A stretch of DNA of 38,965 nucleotides from Betaproteobacteria bacterium (GCA_009779355.1 WREK01000005.1:1-38965); one strand, 5' to 3'; shown: positions 26,433 through 35,679, numbered from the stretch's first letter. Numbers and translations: made by a program. Notes: generated from the letters alone by a model not told the origin.

Positions 26433-26951
26433 TCAGGGGCACGGGTCGTCCGCTGCCGTTTCTTCCGTGTAGGTAAACGTCCAGGTGCGCGTGATGTCCA
26501 GCGCGTCCGTGTCGCGGCGGATTTCCGGTGGGAAAGGCTCGAAGGGAGCGGCCCGTCGGGCAATGTCGATGACGCCATCGTCGAGCACCTTGTGGCCTGA
26601 ACTCTGGTCGACACGGGCTTTTTCAAACGAGCCATCGGCGAGAATGGAAATTGTGACGATCATTTCCCCATATACTTTTCCACGCGCCGCCTTGGGGTAA
26701 TGCAGCGAGGCGCTGCACGCGATTTTGCGCCGGAATCCCGCCAGGTACTTTTCAAACCGTGGCTCTGTGATGGTTCCCGCGATCTGTTTGCGCCGCAGGG
26801 CCTGCTGTTGTTGGTAAGCCTGCTTGCGCCGCATTATTTCGGTCTCCAGTTCCCGGATACGCGCTTCATCGGAGGCTTCATTTGCCGTGTTGGCGGGGAA
26901 GGGGACAAGCAGGAGGAACGCCAGGAAGAGCGTGGGAAGCGTGGGTCTCAT
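26433..26951 (-). CDS. Exported TonB C-terminal-domain protein
   Basis: About 172 aa with a signal peptide (LPTLFLAFLLLVPFPANTA), then a charged coiled-coil-like helix (ARIRELETEIMRRKQAYQQQQALRRKQ), then a TonB/TolA C-terminal-like domain (HYPKAARGKVYGEMIVTISI ... GSFEKARVDQSSGHKVLDDGVIDIARRAAPFEPFP). It has no separate Pro-rich spanning region, so it is unlikely to replace TonB itself. Its start lies 7 bp after the mgtE stop, so it may be co-transcribed with mgtE. GTG 26954 is an alternative start. Confidence 0.75.
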   Translation of the reverse strand: MRPTLPTLFLAFLLLVPFPANTANEASDEARIRELETEIMRRKQAYQQQQALRRKQIAGTITEPRFEKYLAGFRRKIACSASLHYPKAARGKVYGEMIVTISILADGSFEKARVDQSSGHKVLDDGVIDIARRAAPFEPFPPEIRRDTDALDITRTWTFTYTEETAADDPCP

Positions 26952-26958
26952 CACGTCT

Positions 26959-28443
26959 TTATAGCAGGAACAGCGTTGCCATCCCGAGGAAAATGAAAAA
27001 TCCTCCCGAATCGGTGAGCGCGGTAATCATCACGGAACTGCCGATGGCCGGGTCGGTACCGAGCCGTTGGCGCAACATCGGGATCAGGACTCCGGCGCTG
27101 GCAGCGAGCAACAGGTTGAGCGTCATTGCGGAGGTCATTACCAGGCCGAGCGAAATGCTGTTGTAGAGCCACCAGGCCAGTACGCCGAGCAGCCCCCCCC
27201 AGACGACGCCATTGAAAAGGGCAACACCGAGTTCTTTCTTTATCAGCCGCTTCATTGCGCCCTGTTCGATCTGGCCGACGGCAATGGCGCGCACGATCAT
27301 CGTGATGGTCTGGTTGCCCGAGTTGCCGCCAATGCCTGCAACGATAGGCATCAACGCCGCCAGCGCCACGAGTTTTTCGATTGAACCCTCGAAAGCGCCG
27401 ATGACCCTGGAGGCAATGAATGCCGTCACCAGATTGATTGCCAGCCAGGACCAGCGGTTTTTCACCGAGTCCCACACCGAGGCGAAAACGTCTTCTTCCT
27501 CGCGCAAGCCGGCTTGGTTGAGAATCTCAGCTTCGGATTCCTGGCGGATGAAGTCGACCATGTCGGCCACGGTGAGCCGCCCGATGAGCTTGGTGGAGCG
27601 ATCCACCACCGGCGCGGAAACGAGGTCGTAGCGCTCGAATGCCTGCGCCGCGTCGCTGGCGTCGTCATTCGGCGAAAAACTGACTTTCGGCTCGTGCTGC
27701 ATCACCTCCGAGACTTTCTTGTCCGGGTCGCTGATGAGCAGCGCCTCCACGGTGAGGATGCCGACTAGGTGTTCCTCACGGTCGATCACGAAAAGTTTGT
27801 CGGTATGATCCGGCAATTCGTCGAAGAGGCGCAGGTAGCGCAGCACCACTTCCAGTTTTACGTCCTCCCGTACCGTCACGAGGTCGAAATCCATCAGCGC
27901 GCCGACCGAACCCTCGTCGTAGGACATCGCTGCGCGCAGTTGCTCGCGCTCGTCGCTGGAAAGCGACTTGAAAACGTCCTCGATGACTTCCGGGGGCAGG
28001 TCGGGTACGAGGTCGGCGAGTTCGTCTGCGTCCAGCGTTTCGGCAGCCGCTTTCAACTCGTGCGGATCCATGACCTCGATCAGGGATTCGCGGACGGCAT
28101 CGGAGACTTCGAGCAGGATTTCGCCGTCACGATCCGCCTTGACCAGGTTCCAGACGTAGCACCGTTCTTCGAGCGGCAGGGCTTCGAGGATGTAGGCGAT
28201 ATCTGCCGGGTGCAGTGCGTCGAGCTGTGCCTGTAGTTCGGCGGCGTGTTCCGGCGTGGGGAGGACGGGGTGGGGCGTTTCGAAATCGTGATCAGCCGCC
28301 CCGATGCTTTCTTCCAGCGCGTGCGAATGCGCCAGCACCAATTGCACCCTGTGCAAGTGTTGCTGGAGTTCGTCGGGGTGTATGCCAACGCCTTCGTCAG
28401 CGTGAAACTGCTCGTTGGCGTGCGTATCTTCTTCCGGAGTCAT
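26959..28443 (-). CDS. mgtE: Magnesium transporter MgtE
   Basis: Mg2+ channel of 494 aa gated by cytoplasmic Mg2+. Domains: an N-terminal His/Glu-rich extension, the helical MgtE_N domain (HPADIAYILEALPLEER ... ELADLVPDLPPEVIEDVF), two CBS domains (VTVREDVKLEVVLRYLR, LIGRLTVADMVDFIR), and five membrane helices containing the pore signature PIVAGIGGNSGNQTITMIVRA. It ends near a conserved TDSGGFFIFLG. No clear ribosome site precedes the ATG. An M-box element was not seen upstream. Confidence 0.95.
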   Translation of the reverse strand: MTPEEDTHANEQFHADEGVGIHPDELQQHLHRVQLVLAHSHALEESIGAADHDFETPHPVLPTPEHAAELQAQLDALHPADIAYILEALPLEERCYVWNLVKADRDGEILLEVSDAVRESLIEVMDPHELKAAAETLDADELADLVPDLPPEVIEDVFKSLSSDEREQLRAAMSYDEGSVGALMDFDLVTVREDVKLEVVLRYLRLFDELPDHTDKLFVIDREEHLVGILTVEALLISDPDKKVSEVMQHEPKVSFSPNDDASDAAQAFERYDLVSAPVVDRSTKLIGRLTVADMVDFIRQESEAEILNQAGLREEEDVFASVWDSVKNRWSWLAINLVTAFIASRVIGAFEGSIEKLVALAALMPIVAGIGGNSGNQTITMIVRAIAVGQIEQGAMKRLIKKELGVALFNGVVWGGLLGVLAWWLYNSISLGLVMTSAMTLNLLLAASAGVLIPMLRQRLGTDPAIGSSVMITALTDSGGFFIFLGMATLFLL

Positions 28444-28582
28444 CGCGCAAGGCTGATCAGTGGGTGAGTGTGGCCGGAAGCGATTAAAGCTGCCGGGCGG
28501 TTCCGCGAGTGAGGGAAACGGAACGCGCGGAGCGGATTCTACCCTTGAGGCGGGAGAGGTGCATCAGGAGAATGTGAGAACA

Positions 28583-28596
28583 AGGGAGATTTCCCT
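28583..28596 (-). terminator. Weak hairpin after the dynamin-like gene
   Basis: AGGGA-AATC-TCCCT reads on the minus strand 11 bp after the stop codon, followed by TGTTCT rather than a clean T-run. It may be a poor terminator. The rest of 28444-28607 holds nothing recognisable. Confidence 0.3.
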
Positions 28597-28607
28597 CGCC
28601 TCAAGCC

Positions 28608-30575
28608 TTAAGCCAGGGCAGCCAGAAGCGAGACGTTCTCTTCGGTTATGACCACCGCAGAATCCAGGGCACACCGGATGCCGCCCTGCAACTCTGTGAG
28701 TTCCCTGATCAGCGTTTCGGTTGATATTTCGGTCTGTTTTAATTCTTCGACCCGGTTTTCGAGGGTATCTGTCGCCTGATGGATGCGCCGGACGCTCTCC
28801 AACCGGCGTTTGAGTTGCAACTGGTATTCCCGTACCTGGATTTCGAGTGGAGCCATTACTGCCCGCAGCCATTGGTCGACATCGCGGTTGACGGATTCGA
28901 AAATGCGATGCACCTGAACCGCAGCCGTCTCGAAAAACTTCTTCATCAGAACGCGTTTCTCAGTCGTTACCAGCATCAGAGGGGAGCCAAGATGGCGATG
29001 GCAAACGCTTTCCAGATGGTTAAGTTCCGCCTCGCAACGGCGCATCGAGAATTTTTCCGGCGGGGTGAGCCTGAGTCCGTGTTCAACGCTGAAACGTTTG
29101 TACATGGCGTCGAGCATCCGATAGATCTCAGAGATGTCCGCCTCGGCCTTGCTGAGATGGGTGCGCATGCGCTGGAAGAAATCCTTCATCGCTTCGCGCA
29201 ATCCCAGCGAAAAGCGCGATTCAAGCATTGTGTCGCGCGTCTTGCGGGTTTCGGTGCGTAGGGTGTCCATCCCCAGGTGCGAAAGCAACTGGTTGGAGAG
29301 TCCAGTGAAGACCGAGCGTACGGCGTAGTATTTTTTGAGGCCCTGCTCGAATTCGTCCTTCTCGACGCGGATTTTGTACATCATGTATTCGACGACGCCG
29401 CGATTCTTGCCGTGCAGGCTGTCCAGCTCCTGAAGTTGTCCTTTTACCCCGGTGAGCCGTGCCTGCAGCAGCACTTCGGCCTGATGGATCAGGTCGCGGG
29501 TTTCTCCCAGGGTGTTGTCGCGGATGATTTCCTGCTTGGAAGGGAGCAAATCTTCTGACAGTACCCGTTCCAGGGCAGCCAGACGGCTTTTCCCGAACAG
29601 GTTCTTGTCTTGGTTGACGCGGGCTACCAGTCCTTTTTGCGCCGAAACCGGGAAAACCGAACCCGCGCTGATTTCGAGTGTTTCACTGACCGACTTCACC
29701 TGCCGTTCGAGTTCAGCATTGATGCTGGCTTCGTCGCGCAGGCCGTCCCAGAGTCCATCGATCTTGTTGAGAACGACCAGGCGCCCCTTTTCCCGTGCGC
29801 CGGTGCTGACGAAATCACGCCATACCGTCATGTCGCTCAGAGTGACGCCTGTATCGGCGGCGAGGATGAACAGCACGGCGTGGGCATTTGGCAGCAACGA
29901 AAGCGTCAGTTCAGGCTCTGCACCGATTGCGTTGAGCCCTGGCGTGTCGAGCACCACCAGCCCCTGTTCAAGCAGCGGGTGCGGAAACTGGATCACAGCA
30001 TGGCGCCATTTTGGCACTTCGACCAGATTGTCGGCCCCGGGTTTGAGTCCCGCTTCGCCACTCGGGTCGATCTTGAAGCCCAGATCCTGCGCTTGTTCTT
30101 CCGTCACCCTGTTTACGTCGCCTACTCGTGCCAATGTAGCCTGGAGCTTGGCGGGCGATCCGGTGTCAAGCGGTTCCACCACCCAACATTCCGGCAGCAG
30201 CTTGAGTTCGCTCACCGGCTCTGCGCGGACGCGCGTTTCGATTGGCAGCAGGCGCAATTCCGGCGTGGAATCCGGTGTCCATTGCAATTCCGTGGGGCAC
30301 ATCGTCGTACGTCCGGCGCTCGAAGGCAGGATGCGTCCACCGTGTTCAGCGAAAAAAATCGCGTTAATCAATTCGGATTTGCCGCGCGAAAACTCGGCAA
30401 CGAACGCGACCGTCAACTTATCGGCGCGCAGGCGTTCGATCAGGTATTGCAGGCGCTGATCGGCTTGAGCATCGCAGACGTCGTTGTTGTTCAACCAGTT
30501 ACGTAATCTCAGCACAGCATCGATTGTCTCGTTGCGCCAACGACTATAAGCTGAAAACTTTTCGGCCAGAGTCAT
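28608..30575 (-). CDS. Dynamin-like GTPase
   Basis: Large GTPase of about 655 aa. The GTPase domain is near the N-terminus: P-loop AEFSRGKSELINAI (about residues 60-73), a switch-type SSAGRTTMCPTEL, DTPGLN as G3 and VLNKIDGLWD as G4. The remaining 350 residues are helical and charged, as in dynamin-family stalks, with no membrane helix I can see. Bacterial dynamins remodel or repair membranes, often as pairs of adjacent genes; this one is single. I start at ATG 30575 (MTLAEKFSAY). The track ORF extends to 30788 through the large palindrome, which should not be coding. Confidence 0.82.
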   Translation of the reverse strand: MTLAEKFSAYSRWRNETIDAVLRLRNWLNNNDVCDAQADQRLQYLIERLRADKLTVAFVAEFSRGKSELINAIFFAEHGGRILPSSAGRTTMCPTELQWTPDSTPELRLLPIETRVRAEPVSELKLLPECWVVEPLDTGSPAKLQATLARVGDVNRVTEEQAQDLGFKIDPSGEAGLKPGADNLVEVPKWRHAVIQFPHPLLEQGLVVLDTPGLNAIGAEPELTLSLLPNAHAVLFILAADTGVTLSDMTVWRDFVSTGAREKGRLVVLNKIDGLWDGLRDEASINAELERQVKSVSETLEISAGSVFPVSAQKGLVARVNQDKNLFGKSRLAALERVLSEDLLPSKQEIIRDNTLGETRDLIHQAEVLLQARLTGVKGQLQELDSLHGKNRGVVEYMMYKIRVEKDEFEQGLKKYYAVRSVFTGLSNQLLSHLGMDTLRTETRKTRDTMLESRFSLGLREAMKDFFQRMRTHLSKAEADISEIYRMLDAMYKRFSVEHGLRLTPPEKFSMRRCEAELNHLESVCHRHLGSPLMLVTTEKRVLMKKFFETAAVQVHRIFESVNRDVDQWLRAVMAPLEIQVREYQLQLKRRLESVRRIHQATDTLENRVEELKQTEISTETLIRELTELQGGIRCALDSAVVITEENVSLLAALA

Positions 30576-30650
30576 GTCAGTTCGTCCGTCACCCGGCATT
30601 TCCGAATATTCAAGTATAACGTGATTGCAATATACGGGATTAGCACAAAT

Positions 30651-30817
30651 TACGGATGGTCTGAATAAGTCGAGCGGTAAGTGTGCGCTGCGGATCGGGA
30701 TGGGATGCAAGGCGCAAACCACAGCCATAGCCGTCGCTATGGCTGTGGTTTGCAACGCCGCAGACCGCCCGACTCCGCAGATGCACACGGCGCGGCGACT
30801 TGTTCAGACCATCCTTA
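30651..30817. repeat. Large imperfect palindrome, MITE-like
   Basis: An inner perfect 18-bp stem (30714-30731 with 30736-30753, loop CGTC) is enclosed by partly matching arms. Outer arms GGATGGTCTGAATAAGTCG (30654-30672) and CGACTTGTTCAGACCATCC (30796-30814) match at 18 of 19 positions. Between them GTGTGC, CTGCGGA and TCGGG also pair. It lies between divergent genes and encodes nothing. A non-autonomous mobile element or large REP-type repeat is the best reading. Confidence 0.8.
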
Positions 30818-31117
30818 ACGCTATCGTATGGCATATGTCGGGCCTCGATTCCCGCGATGAGTGGTAGGGTGAATCGAGGTGTGCGACAAAATCCCAAAAG
30901 TTCTCTTTTGATCATATCGTGGAATCCCCGGCTTTTCGGCCAAGGCGGTTCCAGATCCATCCGTCCGGAACCGATGATGTCCGTGACCCTTCGTTTTCTC
31001 TGCACTTGCCGTTACCCCATCAAAAAACATACCATAACATGTTGGACTTTTCATGTATTGGCTTCGCTATAAACGACGTCCAACTTTTTTCAGTAACCAC
31101 CCGCTGGATTGCCTGCC
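30818..31117. other. Intergenic region before the TPR gene
   Basis: No gene seen. It contains an inverted repeat CCTCGATTC (30843-30851)/GAATCGAGG (30871-30879). No promoter stands out clearly. Confidence 0.4.
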
Positions 31118-32992
31118 ATGAAGCACCCGCTTGCACGCATCATCATTCTTTTTGGAATCACCCTGGCGTTTTGTCTGCCTGTTTCGTCTGCCTTTGCGGA
31201 AGATCCCGATGAGTTGATCGAATTTAACACGAACACCGACATCAACGCAGACAATCCGGACGGAGATGAAGATGATGACGATGCTAATGACGAGTTCGAC
31301 ATATCCGACGCTGATGCCGCCGATGCTCCCGCCATTGAAAGTCCGGGCGAATTCCCTGCGCAAGAATTGAGTGCAGAAACGCTCCAGGATTTTCTGCTTG
31401 CTGAAATTGCTGCCTCACGTGGTCATTTTCGGGAATCGGCGCAAACCTATATTGCACTCGCACGCAAAACAAGCGACCCACGCATCGCGCATCGCGCCGC
31501 GTACATCGCCTCTCATTCGAAAGATAACAAACTCATCACCGAAGCCGCGCGGCTGTGGATCGAAATCGCCCCTAATTCAAAAGAAGCGCGCCACTTCCTG
31601 GACTATGTCGAACGCGGCTACAGCCCTTCCCTCAACAAACTCCGGGATGCCCTGGCGCAAGGCCTGGCCCAGAATCCCGAAAAACTCGCCCCCAACCTGT
31701 TAGGACTCAACCGCATCCTTTCGAGAGCCGAAAACAAGGATGTGACACGGAGTCTCATTTATCGCGTAACCGAACCTTATCTCACGTACCCCGAAGCCCA
31801 TTTCGCACGCGCCCAGGCGGCTATGGTCGCCAAACGCTCGATGGAGGCGACGGGAGCGCTCGACCGTGCTCTTGAACTGCGTCCCGACTGGCTGCCGGCG
31901 CTGATGCTCAAGACCCATCTTCTGGTCGAAGCCGGCGCGGCGGATCAGGCCAATGTGATGCTCAAAGCTGCGCTGGAACGCGAACCAGGAAACCGTGAAC
32001 TTCGGATTGCCTATGCCCGTAGCCTGGTTGCCGCCAACAAACTCGCCGAAGCGCGCGACGAGTTCAATACTCAGCTTGCCGCCACACCTGATGACCGCGA
32101 CCTGCTCTATGCCGTTGCCATGATTTCCGTCGAGCTCAATGATCCCGCCGCCGAATCGCTATTGAAAAAGGTTCTGGCTTCTGGCCATCCGCAAGCAGAC
32201 ATCATCCGGCTTCAACTCGGAAAGATCGCCATGGAACGGGACGAAAACGCCGCCGCACGAAAATGGTTCGATGCCGTGAGTCCTGGTGGATATACCGCTG
32301 AAGCGCGCATCTACAGCGCCCGGAGCCTGGCAAAGGAAGGCCGTCTCGATCAGGCGCGCAAACTCTTGCGCGAGGCCCCGAATCCCGACATTCAGCGCCG
32401 CTACCTGCTCGCCGAATCCCAACTGCTCATGGAAGGAGGCCGTGTCCGGCAGGCGTTTGATCTCATCGAGAATGCCCTGCGCGAACATCCCGACGACAAT
32501 GACCTGCTCTATGAGTCCGCCATGCTTGCCGAACGCATCGGCATGTACGAGAGCATGGAAGGACGGTTGCGCAAGCTTATTGCCCTGGCTCCCGAACATG
32601 CGCACGCCTACAACGCGCTTGGTTACTCCTTAACTGATCGTGGCCTGCGTCTGGAAGAAGCCGAGGAGTTGATCGCCCGCGCTCTGGAAATTCTTCCCAA
32701 GGATCCGTACATCCTCGACAGCATGGGTTGGGTGCGCTTCAAACGCGGCGACTTCCCCGGCGCGCTGAAATGGATCGAACAAGCCCATACCATCCGTTCC
32801 GACCCCGAAATCGCCGCTCATCTCGGTGAAGTGCTGTGGCGGTTGGATCGTAACGATGAAGCCCGTCGCATCCTTGACGGCGCGCAAGCGGCGCATCCCG
32901 GTAACGAGACTTTGAAAAAAACGATCCACCGCCTGTACCCCGCTCCCAGTAAAAAAGCCCCTGGGAAGAAAACTTCGGGTAAGAAACATTGA
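31118..32992 (+). CDS. Exported tetratricopeptide-repeat protein
   Basis: 624 aa. A signal peptide (IIILFGITLAFCLPVSSAFA) is followed by a very acidic stretch of about 40 residues (for example NPDGDEDDDDANDEFDISDADAADA). Many TPR units then run to near the C-terminus (FARAQAAMVAKRSMEATGALDRALELRPD ... AYNALGYSLTDRGLRLEEAEELI ... ILDSMGWVRFKRGDFPGALKWIEQA), and it ends in a basic KKAPGKKTSGKKH tail. This is the TPR protein usually found directly before lolB in betaproteobacteria; exact role unknown. I use ATG 31118 rather than TTG 31109. Its stop overlaps the proposed lolB start. Confidence 0.88.
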   Translation: MKHPLARIIILFGITLAFCLPVSSAFAEDPDELIEFNTNTDINADNPDGDEDDDDANDEFDISDADAADAPAIESPGEFPAQELSAETLQDFLLAEIAASRGHFRESAQTYIALARKTSDPRIAHRAAYIASHSKDNKLITEAARLWIEIAPNSKEARHFLDYVERGYSPSLNKLRDALAQGLAQNPEKLAPNLLGLNRILSRAENKDVTRSLIYRVTEPYLTYPEAHFARAQAAMVAKRSMEATGALDRALELRPDWLPALMLKTHLLVEAGAADQANVMLKAALEREPGNRELRIAYARSLVAANKLAEARDEFNTQLAATPDDRDLLYAVAMISVELNDPAAESLLKKVLASGHPQADIIRLQLGKIAMERDENAAARKWFDAVSPGGYTAEARIYSARSLAKEGRLDQARKLLREAPNPDIQRRYLLAESQLLMEGGRVRQAFDLIENALREHPDDNDLLYESAMLAERIGMYESMEGRLRKLIALAPEHAHAYNALGYSLTDRGLRLEEAEELIARALEILPKDPYILDSMGWVRFKRGDFPGALKWIEQAHTIRSDPEIAAHLGEVLWRLDRNDEARRILDGAQAAHPGNETLKKTIHRLYPAPSKKAPGKKTSGKKH

Positions 32993-33612
32993 TCTCTCCG
33001 TTGCTTCGATTCAGGCTTGACCCCACCTGCGCTCTTCGCGTCCGGGTGGCAATCCTCACTGTTGGCATTCTCTCGACAGCCTGCGCCTTCAATCCTGCCG
33101 CGCCGCCGCCTGATCCTGTAGCGCGGCAGACGTTCGATGCCTTTTCGCTTTCGGGCCGCCTTTCCGCCAGCGATGGCAAGCAGTCCGTATCGGGGCGGCT
33201 GGAATGGGAACGTCGCACCGAAACAGATCGCTGGACAGTTTCCAGCCCGCTCGGGCAAATCGTGGCCCAAATCGACTCCGGCCCGGATGGCGCGGAGGTT
33301 TTGTTTGCCAACGGCGAGCGCCGGTACGCTCCGCAAGTCGCCGACCTCATTCCGATATTGCTCCCCGGCGCAGTCGAGGCCGGTTTGCCGCCTGAGCGCC
33401 TGGCTGCCTGGGTGCAGGCCGCGCCACCTGGTGATGCCGAAGTGCGCACGCGCGATGCACGGGGCCGTCCCGCGCGGCTCATCGACAAGGGTTGGATCAT
33501 CGACTACCTCGACTACCGGGACGAGTCCCCCGAAGCCATACCGCGCCTCGTCGACATTTCCCGTGGAGAATTCCGCCTGCGGCTGGTTGTTGACCGTTGG
33601 GAGGCGCCATGA
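32989..33612 (+). CDS. lolB: Outer-membrane lipoprotein insertase LolB
   Basis: Accepts lipoproteins from LolA and inserts them into the outer membrane. The 207-aa protein has a hydrophobic leader ending in lipobox LSTAC, so it is itself a lipoprotein, then FDAFSLSGRLSASDGKQSVSGRLEWER, typical of the LolB barrel, and a C-terminal GWIIDYLDY segment. TTG 32989 overlaps the TPR gene stop, and a later TTG is possible. Its stop overlaps ispE by ATGA. Confidence 0.87.
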   Translation: MISPLLRFRLDPTCALRVRVAILTVGILSTACAFNPAAPPPDPVARQTFDAFSLSGRLSASDGKQSVSGRLEWERRTETDRWTVSSPLGQIVAQIDSGPDGAEVLFANGERRYAPQVADLIPILLPGAVEAGLPPERLAAWVQAAPPGDAEVRTRDARGRPARLIDKGWIIDYLDYRDESPEAIPRLVDISRGEFRLRLVVDRWEAP

Positions 33613-34490
33613 CGCTCTCTCCCAGAATGACGCCGCCGGTTTCGCCTTCACCCGGCTGGCTGAAAGGTTGCCCGGCCCCGGCCAAACTCAACCTTTTCCT
33701 GCATGTCACCGGGCGGCGTACCGATGGCTATCACCTGCTGCAAACCGTGTTACGCCTGCTCGACTGGGGAGATACACTCGATTTCGCCGTGCGGGAAGAT
33801 AGTGAAATTCGCCGCACGAACGCCGTTGCCGATGTGCCGGAAGAAACCGATCTCTGTGTGCGCGCGGCGCGTGCCTTACAGCAGGCCACTGGCTGCCCGC
33901 TTGGCGCCGACATCGCCGTACATAAACGTCTGCCTTTGGGCGGCGGGCTTGGTGGCGGCAGTTCGGATGCCGCCACCACCCTGATGGCGCTCAACCATCT
34001 CTGGAGTACGCGGCTCGGCTTAGTCCGATTGTGTGAAATCGGCCTCAAACTGGGCGCAGACGTACCTTTCTTCCTTTTCGGGCGCGACGCTTTTGCTGAA
34101 GGCATCGGTGAAAACCTGCAACCGGTCACGTTGCCCCCGGCCTGCTATGTCGTGATTGCCCCCGGCGCCAGTGTGCCAACTGTGCAGATCTTCGCTTCGT
34201 CAGACTTGACGCGAAACACGCCCCCGATTAAAATAAACAGCTTTACGTTTGAGCGTACCTGCAACGATTTACAGCCGGTTGCCTGTAAGCTCTTCCCCGA
34301 AGTGGCGGAAGCGCTTTCATGGCTTGGGCAGTTTGCCCCGGCGCGGATGACAGGTTCGGGCGCATGTATTTTTGCCTCTATTGATTCGCCCGAACATGCG
34401 GCGCAAATCGTTCGGCAATGTCCGGCACGCTGGCAAGCATGGCAAGCAGCGGGTCTGGCACGGCATCCGATGCACGGTTTGGAAACGTAA
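33609..34490 (+). CDS. ispE: 4-diphosphocytidyl-2-C-methyl-D-erythritol kinase
   Basis: GHMP-family kinase of the MEP isoprenoid pathway. The 293 aa include CPAPAKLNLFLHVTGRRTDGYHLLQTV, the ATP loop LPLGGGLGGGSSDAATTLMALN, and a C-terminal MTGSGACIFASI. ATG 33609 overlaps the lolB stop and has GGGAGG four bases upstream; the track start at 33597 is a TTG inside lolB. tRNA-Gln follows 12 bp downstream. Confidence 0.95.
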   Translation: MTLSPRMTPPVSPSPGWLKGCPAPAKLNLFLHVTGRRTDGYHLLQTVLRLLDWGDTLDFAVREDSEIRRTNAVADVPEETDLCVRAARALQQATGCPLGADIAVHKRLPLGGGLGGGSSDAATTLMALNHLWSTRLGLVRLCEIGLKLGADVPFFLFGRDAFAEGIGENLQPVTLPPACYVVIAPGASVPTVQIFASSDLTRNTPPIKINSFTFERTCNDLQPVACKLFPEVAEALSWLGQFAPARMTGSGACIFASIDSPEHAAQIVRQCPARWQAWQAAGLARHPMHGLET

Positions 34491-34502
34491 ACGGTTTTTA
34501 AA

Positions 34503-34576
34503 TGGGGAGTCGCCAAGTTGGTTAAGGCACCGGATTTTGATTCCGGCATTCGAGGGTTCAAGTCCTTCCTCCCCAG
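34503..34576 (+). tRNA. tRNA-Gln (anticodon UUG)
   Basis: All four arms fold. Acceptor TGGGGAG (34503-34509) pairs with CTCCCCA (34569-34575); anticodon stem CCGGA/TCCGG encloses TTTTGAT, giving anticodon TTG; T-arm is GAGGG-TTCAAGT-CCTTC. Discriminator is G34576. A full CCA is not encoded, since GCCC follows. Confidence 0.97.
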
Positions 34577-34586
34577 CCCTGTCACG

Positions 34587-34624
34587 ACGGGCAGGCCCCC
34601 AAGGGCCTGCCCGTGGCGCTTTTT
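34587..34624 (+). terminator. Rho-independent terminator after tRNA-Gln
   Basis: ACGGGCAGGCCC (34587-34598) and GGGCCTGCCCGT (34603-34614) form a perfect 12-bp stem with a CCAA loop, followed after a few bases by TTTTT (34620-34624). It closes the lolB-ispE-tRNA transcript before prs. Confidence 0.88.
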
Positions 34625-34669
34625 GACAGCGCAGTTCAATTGCGCTGAATTACCATTGGAGCAGCAGCC

Positions 34670-35623
34670 ATGCCATCCGGCAACCTGATGGTCTTTACCG
34701 GTAACGCTAACCCCAATCTCGCGACAGATGTCGCCCGCCGCCTGGGCATCACGCTCGGCGCGGCAACAGTGGATCGCTTCTCCGATGGTGAAGTACGGGT
34801 CGAACTGCACGTGAACGTGCGCGGCGAAGACGTCTTCATCCTGCAACCAACCTGTGCGCCCACCAATGAAAACCTGATGGAACTGCTGGTGATGGCCGAT
34901 GCCTTCAAACGTGCCTCGGCCCGCCGTATTACTGCTGCCATTCCATACTTTGGCTATGCGCGGCAGGATCGCCGCCCGCGCGGTGCGCGGGTTCCGATTA
35001 CCGCCAAGCTCGTGGCCAATATGCTCCAGGCCGCAGGCGTCAACCGCCTGCTGACGATGGATTTGCACGCCGACCAGATACAGGGTTTTTTCGACATCCC
35101 GGTCGACAACGTCTACGCCTCCCCGGCGCTGCTTGCCGACCTCAAGCAAAAAAATTACGAAAACTTGCTGGTCGTCTCTCCCGATGTCGGCGGCGTGCTG
35201 CGCGCCCGCGCCTTCGCCAAGCGGTTGGAGTGTGACATGGCGATCATCGACAAACGCCGCCCCAAGTCCAACGTGACCGAAGTCATGAACGTCATCGGCG
35301 AAGTCGAAGACCGCACCTGCGTCATCATGGATGACATCGTCGACACCGCAGGAACCCTGTGCAATGCTGCAGATGCCCTCAAGCAACACAGCGCGCGCCA
35401 GGTGTTCGCTTACTGCACCCATGCGGTACTTTCCGGCAACGCGGTCGAGCGCATAAACGAATCCTCGCTCGATGGCCTCGTAGTGACGGACACTATTGCC
35501 CTGCGTGATGACGTGCTTGCCTGCCCGCTCATCCGCCAGGTTCCAGTCGCTACCATCCTTGCCGACACCATGTTGCGCATCAGCAATGAGGAGTCCGTTT
35601 CCTCCCTCTTTGCCGAAGGATGA
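34670..35623 (+). CDS. prs: Ribose-phosphate pyrophosphokinase (PRPP synthase)
   Basis: Makes PRPP for nucleotide, histidine and tryptophan synthesis. The 317 aa carry [44 protein letters not shown], the metal-site [12 protein letters not shown], and the PRPP loop [17 protein letters not shown]. The usual RRPRSARVP is RRPRGARVP here. GGAG lies nine bases before the ATG. It supplies PRPP to reactions including that of pyrR in this window. Confidence 0.97.
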   Translation: MPSGNLMVFTGNANPNLATDVARRLGITLGAATVDRFSDGEVRVELHVNVRGEDVFILQPTCAPTNENLMELLVMADAFKRASARRITAAIPYFGYARQDRRPRGARVPITAKLVANMLQAAGVNRLLTMDLHADQIQGFFDIPVDNVYASPALLADLKQKNYENLLVVSPDVGGVLRARAFAKRLECDMAIIDKRRPKSNVTEVMNVIGEVEDRTCVIMDDIVDTAGTLCNAADALKQHSARQVFAYCTHAVLSGNAVERINESSLDGLVVTDTIALRDDVLACPLIRQVPVATILADTMLRISNEESVSSLFAEG

Positions 35624-35636
35624 ACATTTTTTTCAT

Positions 35637-35663
35637 CCCTGCCTGGTCGCGGGCGGGGTTTTT
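35637..35663 (+). terminator. Hairpin with T-run between prs and rplY
   Basis: CCCTGCC (35637-35643) pairs with GGCGGGG (35652-35658) with one G-T pair, followed directly by TTTTT. It ends two bases before the rplY ribosome site, so it may partly stop prs transcripts or modulate rplY. Confidence 0.6.
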
Positions 35664-35679
35664 ACAGGAGCCATAAAAC

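Noticed and set aside
30576-30788. N-terminal extension of the dynamin-like ORF
   Set aside because: The added 71 residues are translated from the large palindrome, and the conserved protein begins at ATG 30575.
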